Of a stretch of DNA of 27,961 nucleotides, positions 9,853 through 19,013 are shown piece by piece. How positions within the stretch are numbered: position 1 is the first letter of the stretch; each line of letters starts with the position of its first letter. Below the pieces are notes generated by a model that made no database searches, was not told the origin of the DNA, and was given only the letters and a program-made list of their open reading frames with translations. This stretch comes from Chara braunii (taxonomy: Eukaryota > Streptophyta > Charophyceae > Charales > Characeae), in the NCBI GenBank assembly GCA_003427395.1, contig BFEA01000169.1:1173343-1201303 (forward strand), written 5' to 3'. The translations under genes and the position numbers were made by a program.

Positions 9853-9982
9853 AAATACCCTTACAAGGGTATTTATCGTCGTTTTTAAAAGTCGCACCAG
9901 GTGTGTCCTTGATAAACATAACACACTGATGGGACAGATCCCATCGGAACGCTCATCTCGACAACCTCACTTTCTGGTGAGA
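9853..9982 (+). other. Cluster of four perfect hairpins; possible diverged SR1 relative
   Basis: In order: AAATACCCTT / AAGGGTATTT (9853-9874, 10-bp stem, 2-nt loop), GTGTGT / ACACAC (9901-9926), GATGGGA-CAGA-TCCCATC (9928-9945) and CTCAC / GTGAG (9967-9982). A phrase GAGTCCGAAT...CGATTGACC follows, resembling the SR1 anchor GAGTGTCGAATGCGACC. The order of stems then anchor is like the left third of SR1, but the right-half SR1 anchors are not seen here. The match is suggestive only. Confidence 0.45.
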
Positions 9983-10502
9983 GTCCGAATCAAATACGAT
10001 TGACCTAGAGAGTGTGTGGGGCTCGCATTATTGAGTAGCACATTGAAATGATTATCTAGCCAATGGCAATTCCATGCGGGCGCAAGGTGCCAGAGCCATA
10101 GGTTCCGGTTAACCCCCTCCTTTATGAAGTTTTATTTATTATTATTATTATTATTATTTTTAAGGATTAGCTTTACGTCACAACTAGTCCGGCCTCTGGC
10201 TGGATACGTCGCTAAGAAGATAAGAACCTTATCTTGTACATGCGCGGGAAGACTATGACGGCGCCACGTTGAAAGGCGCGGTTTTTCAGATCTAGCGTGA
10301 AGGGAGTCGGGAACTCTTGGCGATGTGTATGGTGTGTTTGATGATCATGATGTCAGACGGCTACAAACCAAAGATACGGACGAGGTCATCTGGTGGTCGT
10401 GGGACTGGCTGGGAAGCCAAGCCGAAGAACCATTTTGTGTTGATAGGCCAATCACAGTGCCCAGACTATTGAGAAGGGGATTCGCGCCTACTTAGCTCAT
10501 CC
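9983..10502. other. Non-coding interval
   Basis: No supported gene. It has a TTA microsatellite (about 10132-10160) and a perfect 8-bp inverted repeat AAGATAAG-AAC-CTTATCTT (10217-10235), which places two GATA motifs face to face. The rest is unique sequence of mixed composition. Confidence 0.6.
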
Positions 10503-10506
10503 TTGG

Positions 10507-10575
10507 GCCTAGTTCTATTGGTTACGGTACTGGACTTTCAAGCGATGGGTTTGGGGTTTGAGGCCAACACTCGGC
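10507..10575 (+). other. tRNA-like block with Pol III A-box and B-box resemblance
   Basis: TAGTTCTATTGG (10510-10521) resembles a tRNA D-arm/A box, and GGTTTGAGGCC (10555-10565) resembles a B box (GGTTCGANNCC) at tRNA-like spacing. A TTGG/CCAA stem flanks the B-box loop. The acceptor and anticodon stems do not pair convincingly, so this is not a functional tRNA. It could be a tRNA pseudogene or the head of a tRNA-derived SINE; I see no second copy in the window. Confidence 0.3.
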
Positions 10576-10638
10576 GATAGAGCGAACGAGCGCAACCAAC
10601 GGAGATTGAGGGGTCGAGGGTCTTGCGGGACTACCCCC

Positions 10639-10688
10639 CTTGGTTTTGCTGGACGGGCCCGGGCCTGGGTCCGACTGGCGAAACCAAG
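10639..10688. other. Long GC-rich hairpin
   Basis: CTTGGTTTTGC (10639-10649) pairs with GCGAAACCAAG (10678-10688) over 11 bp with one G-T wobble. Inside, GGAC pairs with GTCC and GGCCC with GGGCC, continuing the stem towards the loop with small bulges. It lies 75 bp after the tRNA-like block and may be part of the same non-coding element. Confidence 0.6.
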
Positions 10689-10920
10689 AGGATGCCAGCG
10701 AGTCCCTGCCTTCCTCAATTTTTTATTTTTGTTGATTTAATTTTAAATTTATTTATTTGATTTTTCTCTATTTTGAAAGATCCCATTTTTTTATCAGGCC
10801 AGAAACTGGCTCCGGGATTGATGACAAAGAAGTACTGCGAGGGGGAGGATGAACAGATCTTTGAAAAGAGAAAATTAAAGAGTGCTTAAAATTATTGAGC
10901 GAAGAGCGGACTGAGAGAAG

Positions 10921-11229
10921 TCGTGCACCCACACCTGGACGTGGGCGGATGGCGACTCTGTCTCCGCCATTGTTAACCTCGACGTAGACCGCTTGCCAGC
11001 ACGGGCTACTATGATCGGCATTGCAATAGGGACCGATTGAAACTCCCGAGAGTGGGCCACGACAGTCGAAAACCTTGAGCACCCGCCTTTTTTGACAGGC
11101 CCGTTCGGGTTCCTGCATGTTCGGGATGCTGATGACATTCCTCTATCCCGCCATCTTGAAGCACAGTCCAAGGAATTCAACGTGCATGCGAGCGGTGGGT
11201 GCTTAGCCAACGAGGTGGAAAAAGCCTGA
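10921..11229 (+). pseudogene. Possible coding relic, unknown product, one in-frame stop
   Basis: I do not recognise the product. One plus frame is open from about 10921 to TGA 11038 and again from 11041 to TGA 11227, about 102 codons in total. The peptide looks protein-like, not low-complexity, for example VSAIVNLDVDRLPARATMIG before the internal stop and PFLTGPFGFLHVRDADDIPL after it. There is no start codon at its left edge and no domain I can name. It could be a decayed exon or a transposon fragment; the 62-bp array begins 90 bp downstream. Opposite-strand frames also stay open here, so coding strand and reality are uncertain. Confidence 0.3.
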
Positions 11230-11319
11230 GTGGCGGGACTAACACCTGCAAATGCACTATCCGCCAACCACGATTTGTTGTGAGAGGTTTCAGTGTGAAC
11301 AATTCTATGGGATCGATGT

Positions 11320-11622
11320 CACTGGGCCAAGCTAAGTTGGTACATCTGCAGACTGTTGAAAAACAGTCTTGTGAGAACAGCCACTGGACCAAGCTCAGTT
11401 GGTACACCTGCAGACTGTTGAAAAACAGTCATGTGGGATCAGCCACTGGGCCAAGCTCAGTTGGTACACCCGCAGACTGTTGAAAAACAGTTATGTGAGA
11501 CCGATGCCACTGGGCCAAACTCAGTTGGTACATCTGCAAGCTGTTGAAAAACAATCCCGTGGGATCAGCACCTGCGAAAACTCAGCTAGTACACCCCTGA
11601 GTTGTTGAAATACAGACCCAGG
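11320..11622 (+). repeat. 62-bp tandem array with GAAA-tetraloop hairpin
   Basis: Units start CACTGG at 11320, 11382, 11444 and 11508 (periods 62, 62, 64), with a fifth, degenerate unit from about 11569. Each of the first three has GACTGTT-GAAA-AACAGTC, a perfect 7-bp stem (one G-T pair in unit 3) closed by a GNRA tetraloop. Just upstream of it lies AGCTCAGTTGGTA (or a near variant), identical to a common tRNA D-arm sequence. The period is not a multiple of three, so the array is not protein-coding. Confidence 0.85.
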
Positions 11623-11868
11623 TTGAAACTCCGCTGGATATAGATCTGCAGGATACTACAAATTGAGTCACATAAGTCCGCTCAACTGCTGGGTGGTGTT
11701 GCGGGGCTCTGCCTTGCGTTTGTCCTTTGGGACACCCGTTAAAAATAGTATGATAGGGGGGAAGGTTTGTGCAACCCTCGCTCGCATAGCCACAGTGTGG
11801 CCGTGGGTGAACTGTGCTTGGGCGAGGCACAGTCCGAGGGGTGTTCCGGTGTGGGCTCGCAATAATAC
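11623..11868. other. Non-coding interval
   Basis: Sequence between two tandem arrays. No supported gene, RNA or repeat relation seen within the window. Confidence 0.5.
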
Positions 11869-12300
11869 AGGCGTGCAGATCGTTCGTCGGGTCTAGTAGT
11901 CAGTGCTCCACAAAGTCTCCGTTCAGAGCAGCCGAAGCAAGGGCAAAAGACTACTGTGCTATCTTACCTGGTTATGCACTATTCGGGGGTGCAAGGGCAA
12001 GAGACTACTGTGCTATCTTACAACTGGTTCCCTTTGAGGTGAATGCACAACAGACACTGACTTGAAAATCGTTCGTAAGGCTTGGGTAATGGGACAAAAA
12101 ACTATCAAATTGTTTAGTAGCCAGTGCTCCACAAAGTCTCTGTTCACAGCAGTTGAAGCTTCGGCTGCATCCTACCTGGTTGTGCACTGTTTGGGGGTGC
12201 AATGGCAAAAGACTCACGTGTTATCTTACAACTGGTTCCCTTCGAGGTGAGTGCGCAGCAGACACTGACGTGCAAATCGTTCATCGAACTTGGGTATAGG
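11869..12300 (+). repeat. Degenerate tandem repeat of about 221 bp
   Basis: CAGTGCTCCACAAAGTCT occurs at 11901 and 12122 (period 221). The phrase ATCGTTCGT/ATCGTTCAT recurs near 11879, 12067 and 12276, and CTTACAACTGGTTCCCTT occurs twice. The first unit also has an internal 54-bp duplication starting GGGCAA at 11941 and 11995. It looks like a small decayed satellite; no frame survives through it. Confidence 0.8.
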
Positions 12301-12399
12301 GTCGAAAGACCACCCGAACCAGCCACGTAGCTGACTCCCTTTGAAGTTTTTCCCAGAGTAGCCACGACTGTCAAACCATGACCAAACGGGCTGCGTTAA

Positions 12400-12960
12400 G
12401 AACGGGCGGAGAAGAAAATGGGCGCCAAGGGAATCGAGGAAGAAGCTGAAAGAGAGAGAGAGGAGAAAAAAAAGGTAAGAAAAAAAATGACAACGAGAAT
12501 AAGGAAGAAGACGAAGGAGAGAACGAGGTTGATGAGAGGAGAGATTAGTAAGAAGTTGGGTAGGCGAAAGATAGGAGAAACAAAACAGACAAAGGATGGT
12601 GGCATAAACCTGGCTACGATCCGAACCAGGTACATGCGGATAAAGGGATAAAAGAATAGGTATAGCAGAGGGAGAAATCCTTAGCTTACTCGAGTCTTAA
12701 CGGAATCGAACGGGAGAAGAAGTGAGATAGAGATTTAGGAGAAGGGAGGATTCAAATTTGCAGTTAGATTGAGCAAAGGATTAGTCGAGTTGGAGTTAAA
12801 ATAGAAATGGCGGGTGCGGAATAGACAAAGGAGGAAGAAAACGAAGAAGGAATCATGATGTATCTTGCCCATTTCTTGGTGAAATCGGGCGAGTGAGGAG
12901 TCTAAACGGGGGTTTTTAGGCACTCCGGATCAAATGGCCGCGCCAAAATCTCGATTGGGG
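12400..12960. other. Purine-rich non-coding stretch
   Basis: Strongly A/G-rich on the plus strand (about 12410-12560 and 12700-12900). A plus frame starting at ATG 12418 encodes a very basic, low-complexity peptide of 77 residues, which I attribute to composition. AAGGTAAGAA at about 12472 resembles a 5' splice site, but no matching exon structure is seen. Confidence 0.55.
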
Positions 12961-14069
12961 TGATGGTTTGACCGGAACATGTTGTAGGGACTGCGCGATT
13001 ACAACGGGGAGTTTCCAACATGAAAATTTATCTTCTCGTTTTCTAGTGGCAAATTCATTCTCAGTTGAGCATCTAATTAGAGCTGAGGCGGGGCCTGTAA
13101 TTACCGTAAAGATTATGAACGGCATTTCTGTTCTTCGTGCTCATAGTTTTATCTGTAATGCTTGTTATTTGCTGCGCTGGTTCCAAGATCTTTACGCTAC
13201 CTTACCTATGCTATTCACGCTGATCTGGTCAGAGATCAGGCTGCGAGAGAGCCAACCTGGTGGGGGGGGGAAAGCAGAGAAGGGAGTGCGAGTGCTAGTG
13301 AAGGGAAGAAGGAGACTTACCTGTCGAACCTTGCCTGTTGAGCCTTACCTGTTGAATGGTACGTTGCTCGTCAGATCGGTGGAAGTAGCGTGAGGACAAC
13401 CACGAATTGGAGATTTACCTATCGAACGGTGACCGCTCGTCTGTTGAAGTTGAGTGTGCCCAGCCAGGGGTCGTGGTTAGGTGCACTAAGGAAAAGGGGA
13501 GTTGGGAACAAAGGGGAACGAGTTCAGGTGGGGGCTAGCAATCAAGCGCTATCGGGGGGAAAGAGCCAGGGAATCCTCGAGCAAATCTGGACAGGGGATT
13601 GCACTAGGTGCATCGGAAGAAGAGCAGTAAATTGAAAACAAAAATATTATGATGAATCTTCTTCTGTTCTGGTCGAAGATTCATTCTCATTTTGCATGCT
13701 TGATGAGTGAAAGATTGGAATTAGGTCATGCTATTAGGATCCTGGTGTTGGTTTGATGGTTGTTCTCCCCGCGCTCAAGCTCGTCCTTCACAGTGGTGAA
13801 GAGCACATCGTCCCGCCATAGCCCTTGTTGAAGCTGAGTTCGTTATTTTTGAGGTTTACGCCCATCTCACTACTTCATCGTGGTTTGAACTCGTATGCAC
13901 GCTGTTGGTTTGAAGGGTAATGGTTGCGATCGCATTGGCAGTACAGTTCGTCGCTTTTCTCCATCGAGACACAGTTCCTCCAATTTTTTTCTCACTTTTT
14001 TTTTTCTTTACAAATGTTTGAATCAGGCCGCTAACCCGGCCAAATACAAGCAGGCAATAATGCCAGAGA

Positions 14070-14070
<1 letters not shown>
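12961..14070. other. Mostly unique non-coding interval
   Basis: No supported gene. A long plus frame (12968-13393) has no ATG at its start and no recognisable domain. Between 13317 and 13443 a short phrase TTACCTGTCGAAC or a variant recurs four times, the last two followed by a similar GCTCGTC ending. A G-run is at 13262-13270. Confidence 0.5.

Positions 14071-14071
<1 letters not shown>

Positions 14072-14133
<62 letters not shown>
14072..14133. repeat. (GA)n microsatellite
   Basis: About 31 uninterrupted GA dinucleotides followed by an A-run. Frames through it encode Arg-Glu or Ser-Leu runs that are artefacts. Confidence 0.97.
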
Positions 14134-14137
<4 letters not shown>

Positions 14138-14563
14138 AAAAAAAGCCGCATAAAGCAGGGCACGGGGTGATATGGCACGAAAGACACAACAGTGGACAAC
14201 ATCGTAATCCAAGGTGTTGACCCTTGTGGCCTGTCCAATCCAAGCGAAATACATTATCAAGCAGAAAGTTTGGTTGAGACAAAATATCTAATTGGCAAGT
14301 AAGATATGTATCCTAAGGTAAGCTTAACAAGAACGGAAATCTCGAGTGGAAATAAAAGGGCAAAAACTATTTTCTCTGATTTTCACTACAAATATAAATT
14401 GAGAGAGTATGGTCTATGGATCAAACGTTTTTCTGGGTTGTTACCTTATATGCGGTACTATTGATTATTGCACGGCAACGAAACTACAAATTGTTTTTTA
14501 TTTTTTTCTAATGTCGGTCAAAGGCTGCCGCTACTGAATAAACTTCAAATTGCAGGGAAAGTC

Positions 14564-15035
14564 AACCTTGTGCGACATGCAGCAAACTGTGGAACGACTT
14601 CATTGGTTATTGAGATCAACACTGCTGATTGAGACTGATGCCAATGTTGGTACACCATAACTGATTATAAGGGTGGTCTGTTACTGAAATAATGTAATGT
14701 TGCTAAGTTGGCTATCCATCTTTTATTATCGAGCGAGATGCCGCATTGTTACACTTTCTTTTTTGTTGCGCTATTGATGCAACCTTGTCGCCCTTGTGCG
14801 ACATGTAGCAAACTGTGGAACGACTTCATTGGTTATTGAGATCGACACTGCTGATTGAAACTAATGCCAACGTCGGTACACCGTGACTGATTATAAGGGT
14901 GGTCTGTTACTGAAATAATGAAATGTTGCTAAGTTGGTTGTCCATCTTTTATTATCGAGCGAGATGTCGTCATTGTTACACTTTCCTTTTTGTTGCGCTA
15001 TTGATGCAACCTTGTCGCCATCGTGCAGTCACATG
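14564..15035 (+). repeat. 226-bp tandem duplication, about 2.1 units
   Basis: CTTGTGCGACATG begins units at 14567 and 14793 (period 226). The units share long stretches such as AACTGTGGAACGACTTCATT and GGGTGGTCTGTTACTGAAAT with a few substitutions, mostly transitions. A partial third unit starts near 15010. Each unit ends GATGCAACCTTGTCGCC. No coding frame is kept. Confidence 0.92.
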
Positions 15036-15229
15036 TTGTTTCTGCTACCTTAGGTAACACAATGGTTACTGCTGCAGCGACGAACTGCTGTCATGGTGGG
15101 AATTTGACCTAGTTATTTGAGTATGGAGGCTAGGCATTGCTGCCGATGAAGTTTTTTTCAGGGTTTTCAACTACAGTGTTGCAAAATTATAGGTACAACT
15201 GTGATTTTCCTACTGCATTTATGGCATAA

Positions 15230-15495
15230 GATTATGAGCTCTATATTTGGCCGCCATTGCGGGGCCCCCAGGATCTGAACGTAACAAGGTCCTCTCCACG
15301 TGAGTATGAGTGACCACCTCTTAAAACTTGAGAGACTGACTTTACTTTTTCTATCCTTTTTTCTTTCAGTTCGTCTGTGTTTGGAGAGGAATGCGGCAGG
15401 CGGGATTGCAACCCGTAGGGCCGCATTAAGGTCTTTGTGGGGGGTTGACCCACCGATTGTGGGAGCTTTGTTGGAGCCCAAGCGAGACTCTGGAG
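15230..15495 (+). CDS. Possible exon pair of an unknown gene
   Basis: A frame open from 15230 (after TAA 15227) reaches CAC|GTGAGT at 15300. The sequence to 15369 looks like a 70-nt intron: GTGAGT donor, CTGAC branch-like motif, pyrimidine run and TTTCAG acceptor. Splicing keeps the frame open, and the second exon ends at GGAG|GTAAGG (15496). The joined frame encodes about 63 residues, including RLCLERNAAGG and LRSLWGVDPPIVGALLE. I recognise no domain. Upstream and downstream exons are not found, so this may be a relic or chance. Evidence is the splice signals plus frame only. Confidence 0.25.
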
Positions 15496-15709
15496 GTAAG
15501 GAACTCAGAGGTAGACCGACACCGCTTCATTAAAATCCCAAATAAACCCCTACATATACAAACCTCTCGTCATTCTGTTTGGTTTCTTTATGAATACGTT
15601 TTAATGTTCTTTTTCATAACTTTAACTGAATCAAAAGGGGAATTTACTATGCATGTTTAATTCATCTATTTGTGGTAAAAAGTCACGATCTTTGCATGCG
15701 ATTGCATGA
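15496..15709. other. Short unique interval before the 66-bp array
   Basis: AT-rich sequence downstream of the GTAAGG donor-like site. It could be intron if the preceding exon is real. Nothing else is recognised. Confidence 0.4.
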
Positions 15710-16105
15710 ATGGGGCTGGAGATGAAGTTCTCCTGACTGATCCATTCGCTTTGCTCGTTTGCGTAAGATATTGAAATGGGGTTGGAGATTAGGTCTTCCA
15801 AACTGATCCAGTCTCTTTGCTCGTTTGCCTAAGACATTGAAATGGGGCTGGAGATGAGGTCCTCCTAACTGATCCGGTCGTTTTGCTTGTTTACGTAAGA
15901 CATTGAAATGAGGTTGGAGATGAGGTCCTCCTGATTGATCCGGTCACTTTGCTCGTTTGCCTAAGACTTTGAAACGAGGTTGGAGATGAGGTCCTCCTGA
16001 CTAGTTTGGTCGTTTTGCTCATTTGCCTAAAACATTGAAATGGGGTTGGAGATGAGGTCCTCCTGACTGATCTGATCGCTTGGCTAAGTTAGTCAGTTTT
16101 GCATC
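15710..16105 (+). repeat. 66-bp tandem array, six units in exact register
   Basis: Units begin ATGGGG/ATGAGG/ACGAGG at 15710, 15776, 15842, 15908, 15974 and 16040, always exactly 66 bp apart. The consensus includes GGAGATGAGGTCCTCCTGAC, TGATCCGGTC and TTTGCTCGTTTGCCTAAGAC. Every frame has a stop in each unit, so although 66 is a multiple of three the array does not encode a repeat protein. Absence of indels with about 10% substitutions suggests recent spread or a constraint on length. Confidence 0.95.
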
Positions 16106-17365
16106 TTGACAAAGCTTTAACTCTTCTCCTTGTGAGAATAATTCAGACTAGTATATTAGTGATTGCATGAGGTTTGACTGAGAAAAACTTGGAAAGTTAA
16201 AAATTAATTAAATAAGATACAAGACTCGTGTCTTTATGAATCAGGACAACCAGAAACTGAATATTTTTTATAAACGAACCTTTGTTTTTGAAATGGTTGA
16301 ACGAGTTGTTAACATGATATGCTTGTTGGCAATGCCTTGTCTCTTTATTCAGCTCTGTCTGTTTTCTACTTAGTAGGGTAGTCTGTTAGTGCTCGCCCTG
16401 TACTTGAGCGATAGGCAGATAAATGTCAATTTTTTGTTTCACATTGTCACTTTATGCATGATTGTTTTGGTAAGACATTGACTAACCTCTTAGTTAGTAG
16501 AAATTATGACACTCCCATTCCCTTAGAAAAAACACTGCCAAAATTTCTGCTACAGACTCAAAGTTTGTCAAGATTCTGAGATGTTAACTAGGTTAGAATT
16601 AGCTTAGTCTTTGGGGTCAATAGGTATTTTGAACACATTCTTTTCTAAAGGAAATGCTGCCAAAATTTATACCGAAACCAAAGAGTTATTAATTTATTTT
16701 CAAATATTTCCTTAGTCTTGAGTTTTCGTTTTATAGTTCGTCTAGTAAAATATCATTCGAGCACACTTCCCTAAAGGAAGTGTTGGAGAAATTTTCGTGA
16801 CTTTCATATCGTTACTGGACGATACTTCCAAGTAGCTTAAAGTGCGATACGGAGTTGATCTCAGTTAACTTTGACAGGGTGTGTCTGTATTGATTTTGTG
16901 ATGCAGGTCACCGTTACCTGCGAGTGCTCTCAGAGATCTTGAGCTTCATCAACTTTTGTTATCGAGTTGCAGGTCGGTTTGCGACTTCACTCCTACCCAC
17001 CATGATACCCACGCCCAAATGTTTGTGATCCCGTAGGTGAAAAGCATTTCCGTGTGAATGAAATTCTACTCTTTGAACCTCTTTTGAATGGTCACGCAAA
17101 AGTTGTGTGAATTGGATCGGGCGGGTATGCCTTTGTTGAGTGGGGGTCGGAAAGGTGTGTGTAGAACATGAACTTGGGAACAAAGGGGTTGGTCATGTTT
17201 TGCGGCACTTGTATGTCGATTTTCCGTTTGGTTTTCATGTGTGTGCAGGTATGTATAGGAGCGAGGGTTCACTATTGATTTGAGGATGATATTGATGATT
17301 GAATGCGGGGTGTGAGTGACAAGATTCAATTGTGGCTGTGAGAATGACTCTCCTTCATTTCCTCA
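16106..17365. other. AT-rich non-coding interval with a diverged 125-bp repeat
   Basis: No supported gene. Around 16505-16805 a block recurs three times about 125 bp apart: ACACTCCC (16509), ACACATTC (16635) and ACACTTCC (16762), each followed by a CTAAAGGAA-like phrase and AAATTT. The copies are much diverged. The interval 16850-17340 is unique, with no domain seen. Confidence 0.55.
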
Positions 17366-17369
17366 AAGA

Positions 17370-17600
17370 CTTCCTTTTTTTTTTTTTTTTTTTTTTTCAT
17401 TTTTACTTTCTTCTGCCGCATGCATCTAATGAAAAAACACGAGTAGTCGAGCGCAAGCTAACCTGAGGTTAACCCGTAATATTTGTTTTTCATTTTTTTT
17501 TTTCATTTTTACTTTCATTTTTACTTCGACTAGTTTAAGACTCAGTTTGGGTACGGCGGATTGCTCGCTAACCCGAGGTTAACCCGTAATATTTGTCTAT
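17370..17600 (+). repeat. 113-bp tandem duplication with T-runs
   Basis: GAGGTTAACCCGTAATATTTGT occurs as the end of two units about 113 bp apart (about 17465 and 17578), each preceded by a T-run and CATTTTTACTTTC. The left T-run spans about 17371-17397. It lies just upstream of SR1 copy 2. Confidence 0.85.
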
Positions 17601-17635
17601 ATGGAAGAAACGAGTGAACCCCATCTTAAAAGGGA

Positions 17636-18604
17636 CTTTGTTTTTTAGATTATTGGTTCGACGTTGGCCCTGAGTGTAAAATTTGAGATCCTTGTCTAGG
17701 ACATCCTAGACTCCAGTCCAAAATAAAAGGGTTTCCTCCATGAGTCGGACCTACGCCCATTGCTTATTGTCACCTACTGCCTAAAAGACAGGGATGCCGC
17801 AAGGGCTGAACGACTTATCCTTCACCTGTTCAATATCGTGAAGGAGAGTCCCTTCACGATATTTCGCTTTCTACACTTGAGTGTCATATGCAACCCTGAA
17901 ACCCACGATGGGTTGCGCGGTTGTGGGTAACGCATGAAGCATTGCCATGATAGCATACCAAGTGATTACACATCAATAAGCAACGGTCCCCTTAGCTCGT
18001 GCATTTTTTTAATGCAACTTTGCAAGAGCCTCGTTCAAACACTTTAGCTTCTCCTGAGTTATGGGTTAGAATCTTTGAAAAAATGACTAGGCTTACATGA
18101 TTGTTTTGAGTTTTATCATTTTATTGCATATCGCGTGGTTAAGTTGCAGAGGGTGTGTGTTTAAAAAAAAAAAAAAAAAAAAAAAAAGTTGGGATGTTTT
18201 AGTCAATTGACACTGAAACGGACGTGGGAGATCAGCACCCCATCATGACGGTTCGCATACGGGTCCAAGCTAGGCGTAGACCGTGAGTACCCCCTATGCT
18301 ACTGCGTATGAGAAACACCCTGGGTTAGGCCACCTCCGCATGAAAAACTTTCGCGTGTGGTTCAATAGCTCGACGGGGATAAGCCCACCCAAGGGCCGGG
18401 ATGGTGACAACTCCCGTGGGTGGAGATAAGTTGTACCTAGCAAGACCCTATCCTGCCGTAGGGACTCGATGGAGGTATAGTTGGCGCACTCGGTCGGAGC
18501 GGCCATGCCGCTTCCCCTTTAGTGAAGAGACTCGCGAATCTGCCAATCCTGCGCGACGTGGTCGGGAAGGTCCCCCCACCAGGGACCGTGTGTTCGACAG
18601 CGCA
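17636..18604 (+). repeat. SR1 copy 2: hairpin-rich dispersed repeat, about 969 bp
   Basis: It is colinear with 310-1273 and almost the same length, but strongly diverged on the left. Perfect hairpins are GTCTAGG-ACAT-CCTAGAC (17694-17711), AATATCGTGAAGG with CCTTCACGATATT (17832-17863, 13 bp), ACAC-TTGA-GTGT (17873-17884) and GCAACCC with GGGTTGC (17890-17916). These lie between the same anchors as hairpins in copy 1, mostly with unrelated stem sequence. The right half (from about 18228) is well conserved, including stem CGGGA/TCCCG around GTGACAA and CCCTA/TAGGG. A 25-nt A-run (18163-18187) replaces a T-rich stretch of copy 1. It ends TTCGACAGCGC and abuts a GA-rich microsatellite. Confidence 0.7.
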
Positions 18605-18836
18605 CGAGAGGGAGGGAGAGAGAGAGAGAGATAGAGAAAGAGGCAGAGAAAGAGGCAGAGAAAGAGGGAGGGTGTGTGCGTTTGTGAGAGAGAAGGTGCG
18701 TATGTGTGTTTGTGAGTGTGTGTGTGTGTGTTTGTGTGTGCGTGTGTATGTGTGTACACATGTATGCATGTGTGTGTGTGTATGTGCGTGTATGTGTATG
18801 TGTATATGTGCGTATGTGTGTATGTGTGGGGGGGTT
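18605..18836. repeat. GA-rich then TG-rich microsatellite
   Basis: GA-rich repeats (18605-18672) pass into imperfect TG/TGTATG repeats (18673-18836). Long peptide frames across it on either strand are His-Thr or Arg-Glu artefacts. Confidence 0.95.
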
Positions 18837-19013
18837 TGTGTAAAAAACACAGCCATCCCAATAGAATGGGACAATAGACTGCCATTATGCCCAACATATT
18901 AGCCTGACACATGGTTCACACAACAAGGGGTAAATTTTAGAAGGGAGCAGTACGAATTAGTATTAGTAGGTTAGCAGGGGTTAAGAGAGGGTCGAAGGAC
19001 CCAACCATTGGGG
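18837..19013. other. Unique sequence next to the ribozyme candidate
   Basis: No gene or repeat relation seen. It lies downstream of the minus-strand hammerhead candidate. Confidence 0.4.

Noticed and set aside
9926-9950. CTGATG plus hairpin plus GGAAC, reminiscent of a hammerhead core
   Set aside because: The seventh core base is G instead of A, and after stem II the sequence is not GAAA; no stem I or III pairing follows.
11320-11622. CRISPR-like array
   Set aside because: Units are directly adjacent without variable spacers, and the context is eukaryotic.
12968-13393. 141-codon plus-strand frame
   Set aside because: No ATG at its start, no domain, and it covers a short repeated motif and a G-run.
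13895-14282. Arg-Glu and Ser-Leu repeat peptides
   Set aside because: Translation of the (GA)n microsatellite.
15710-16105. 22-residue repeat protein
   Set aside because: Although the period is 66 bp, each frame has a stop in every unit.
18470-18604. SR1 3' end as a tRNA gene (TGGCGCACTCGG as A box, GTTCGA as B box)
   Set aside because: The boxes are about 107-135 bp apart in the two copies and no cloverleaf forms; kept only as a resemblance.
18437-18912. His-Thr-rich minus-strand frames of about 150 codons
   Set aside because: Translation of the TG-rich microsatellite fused to SR1 sequence.
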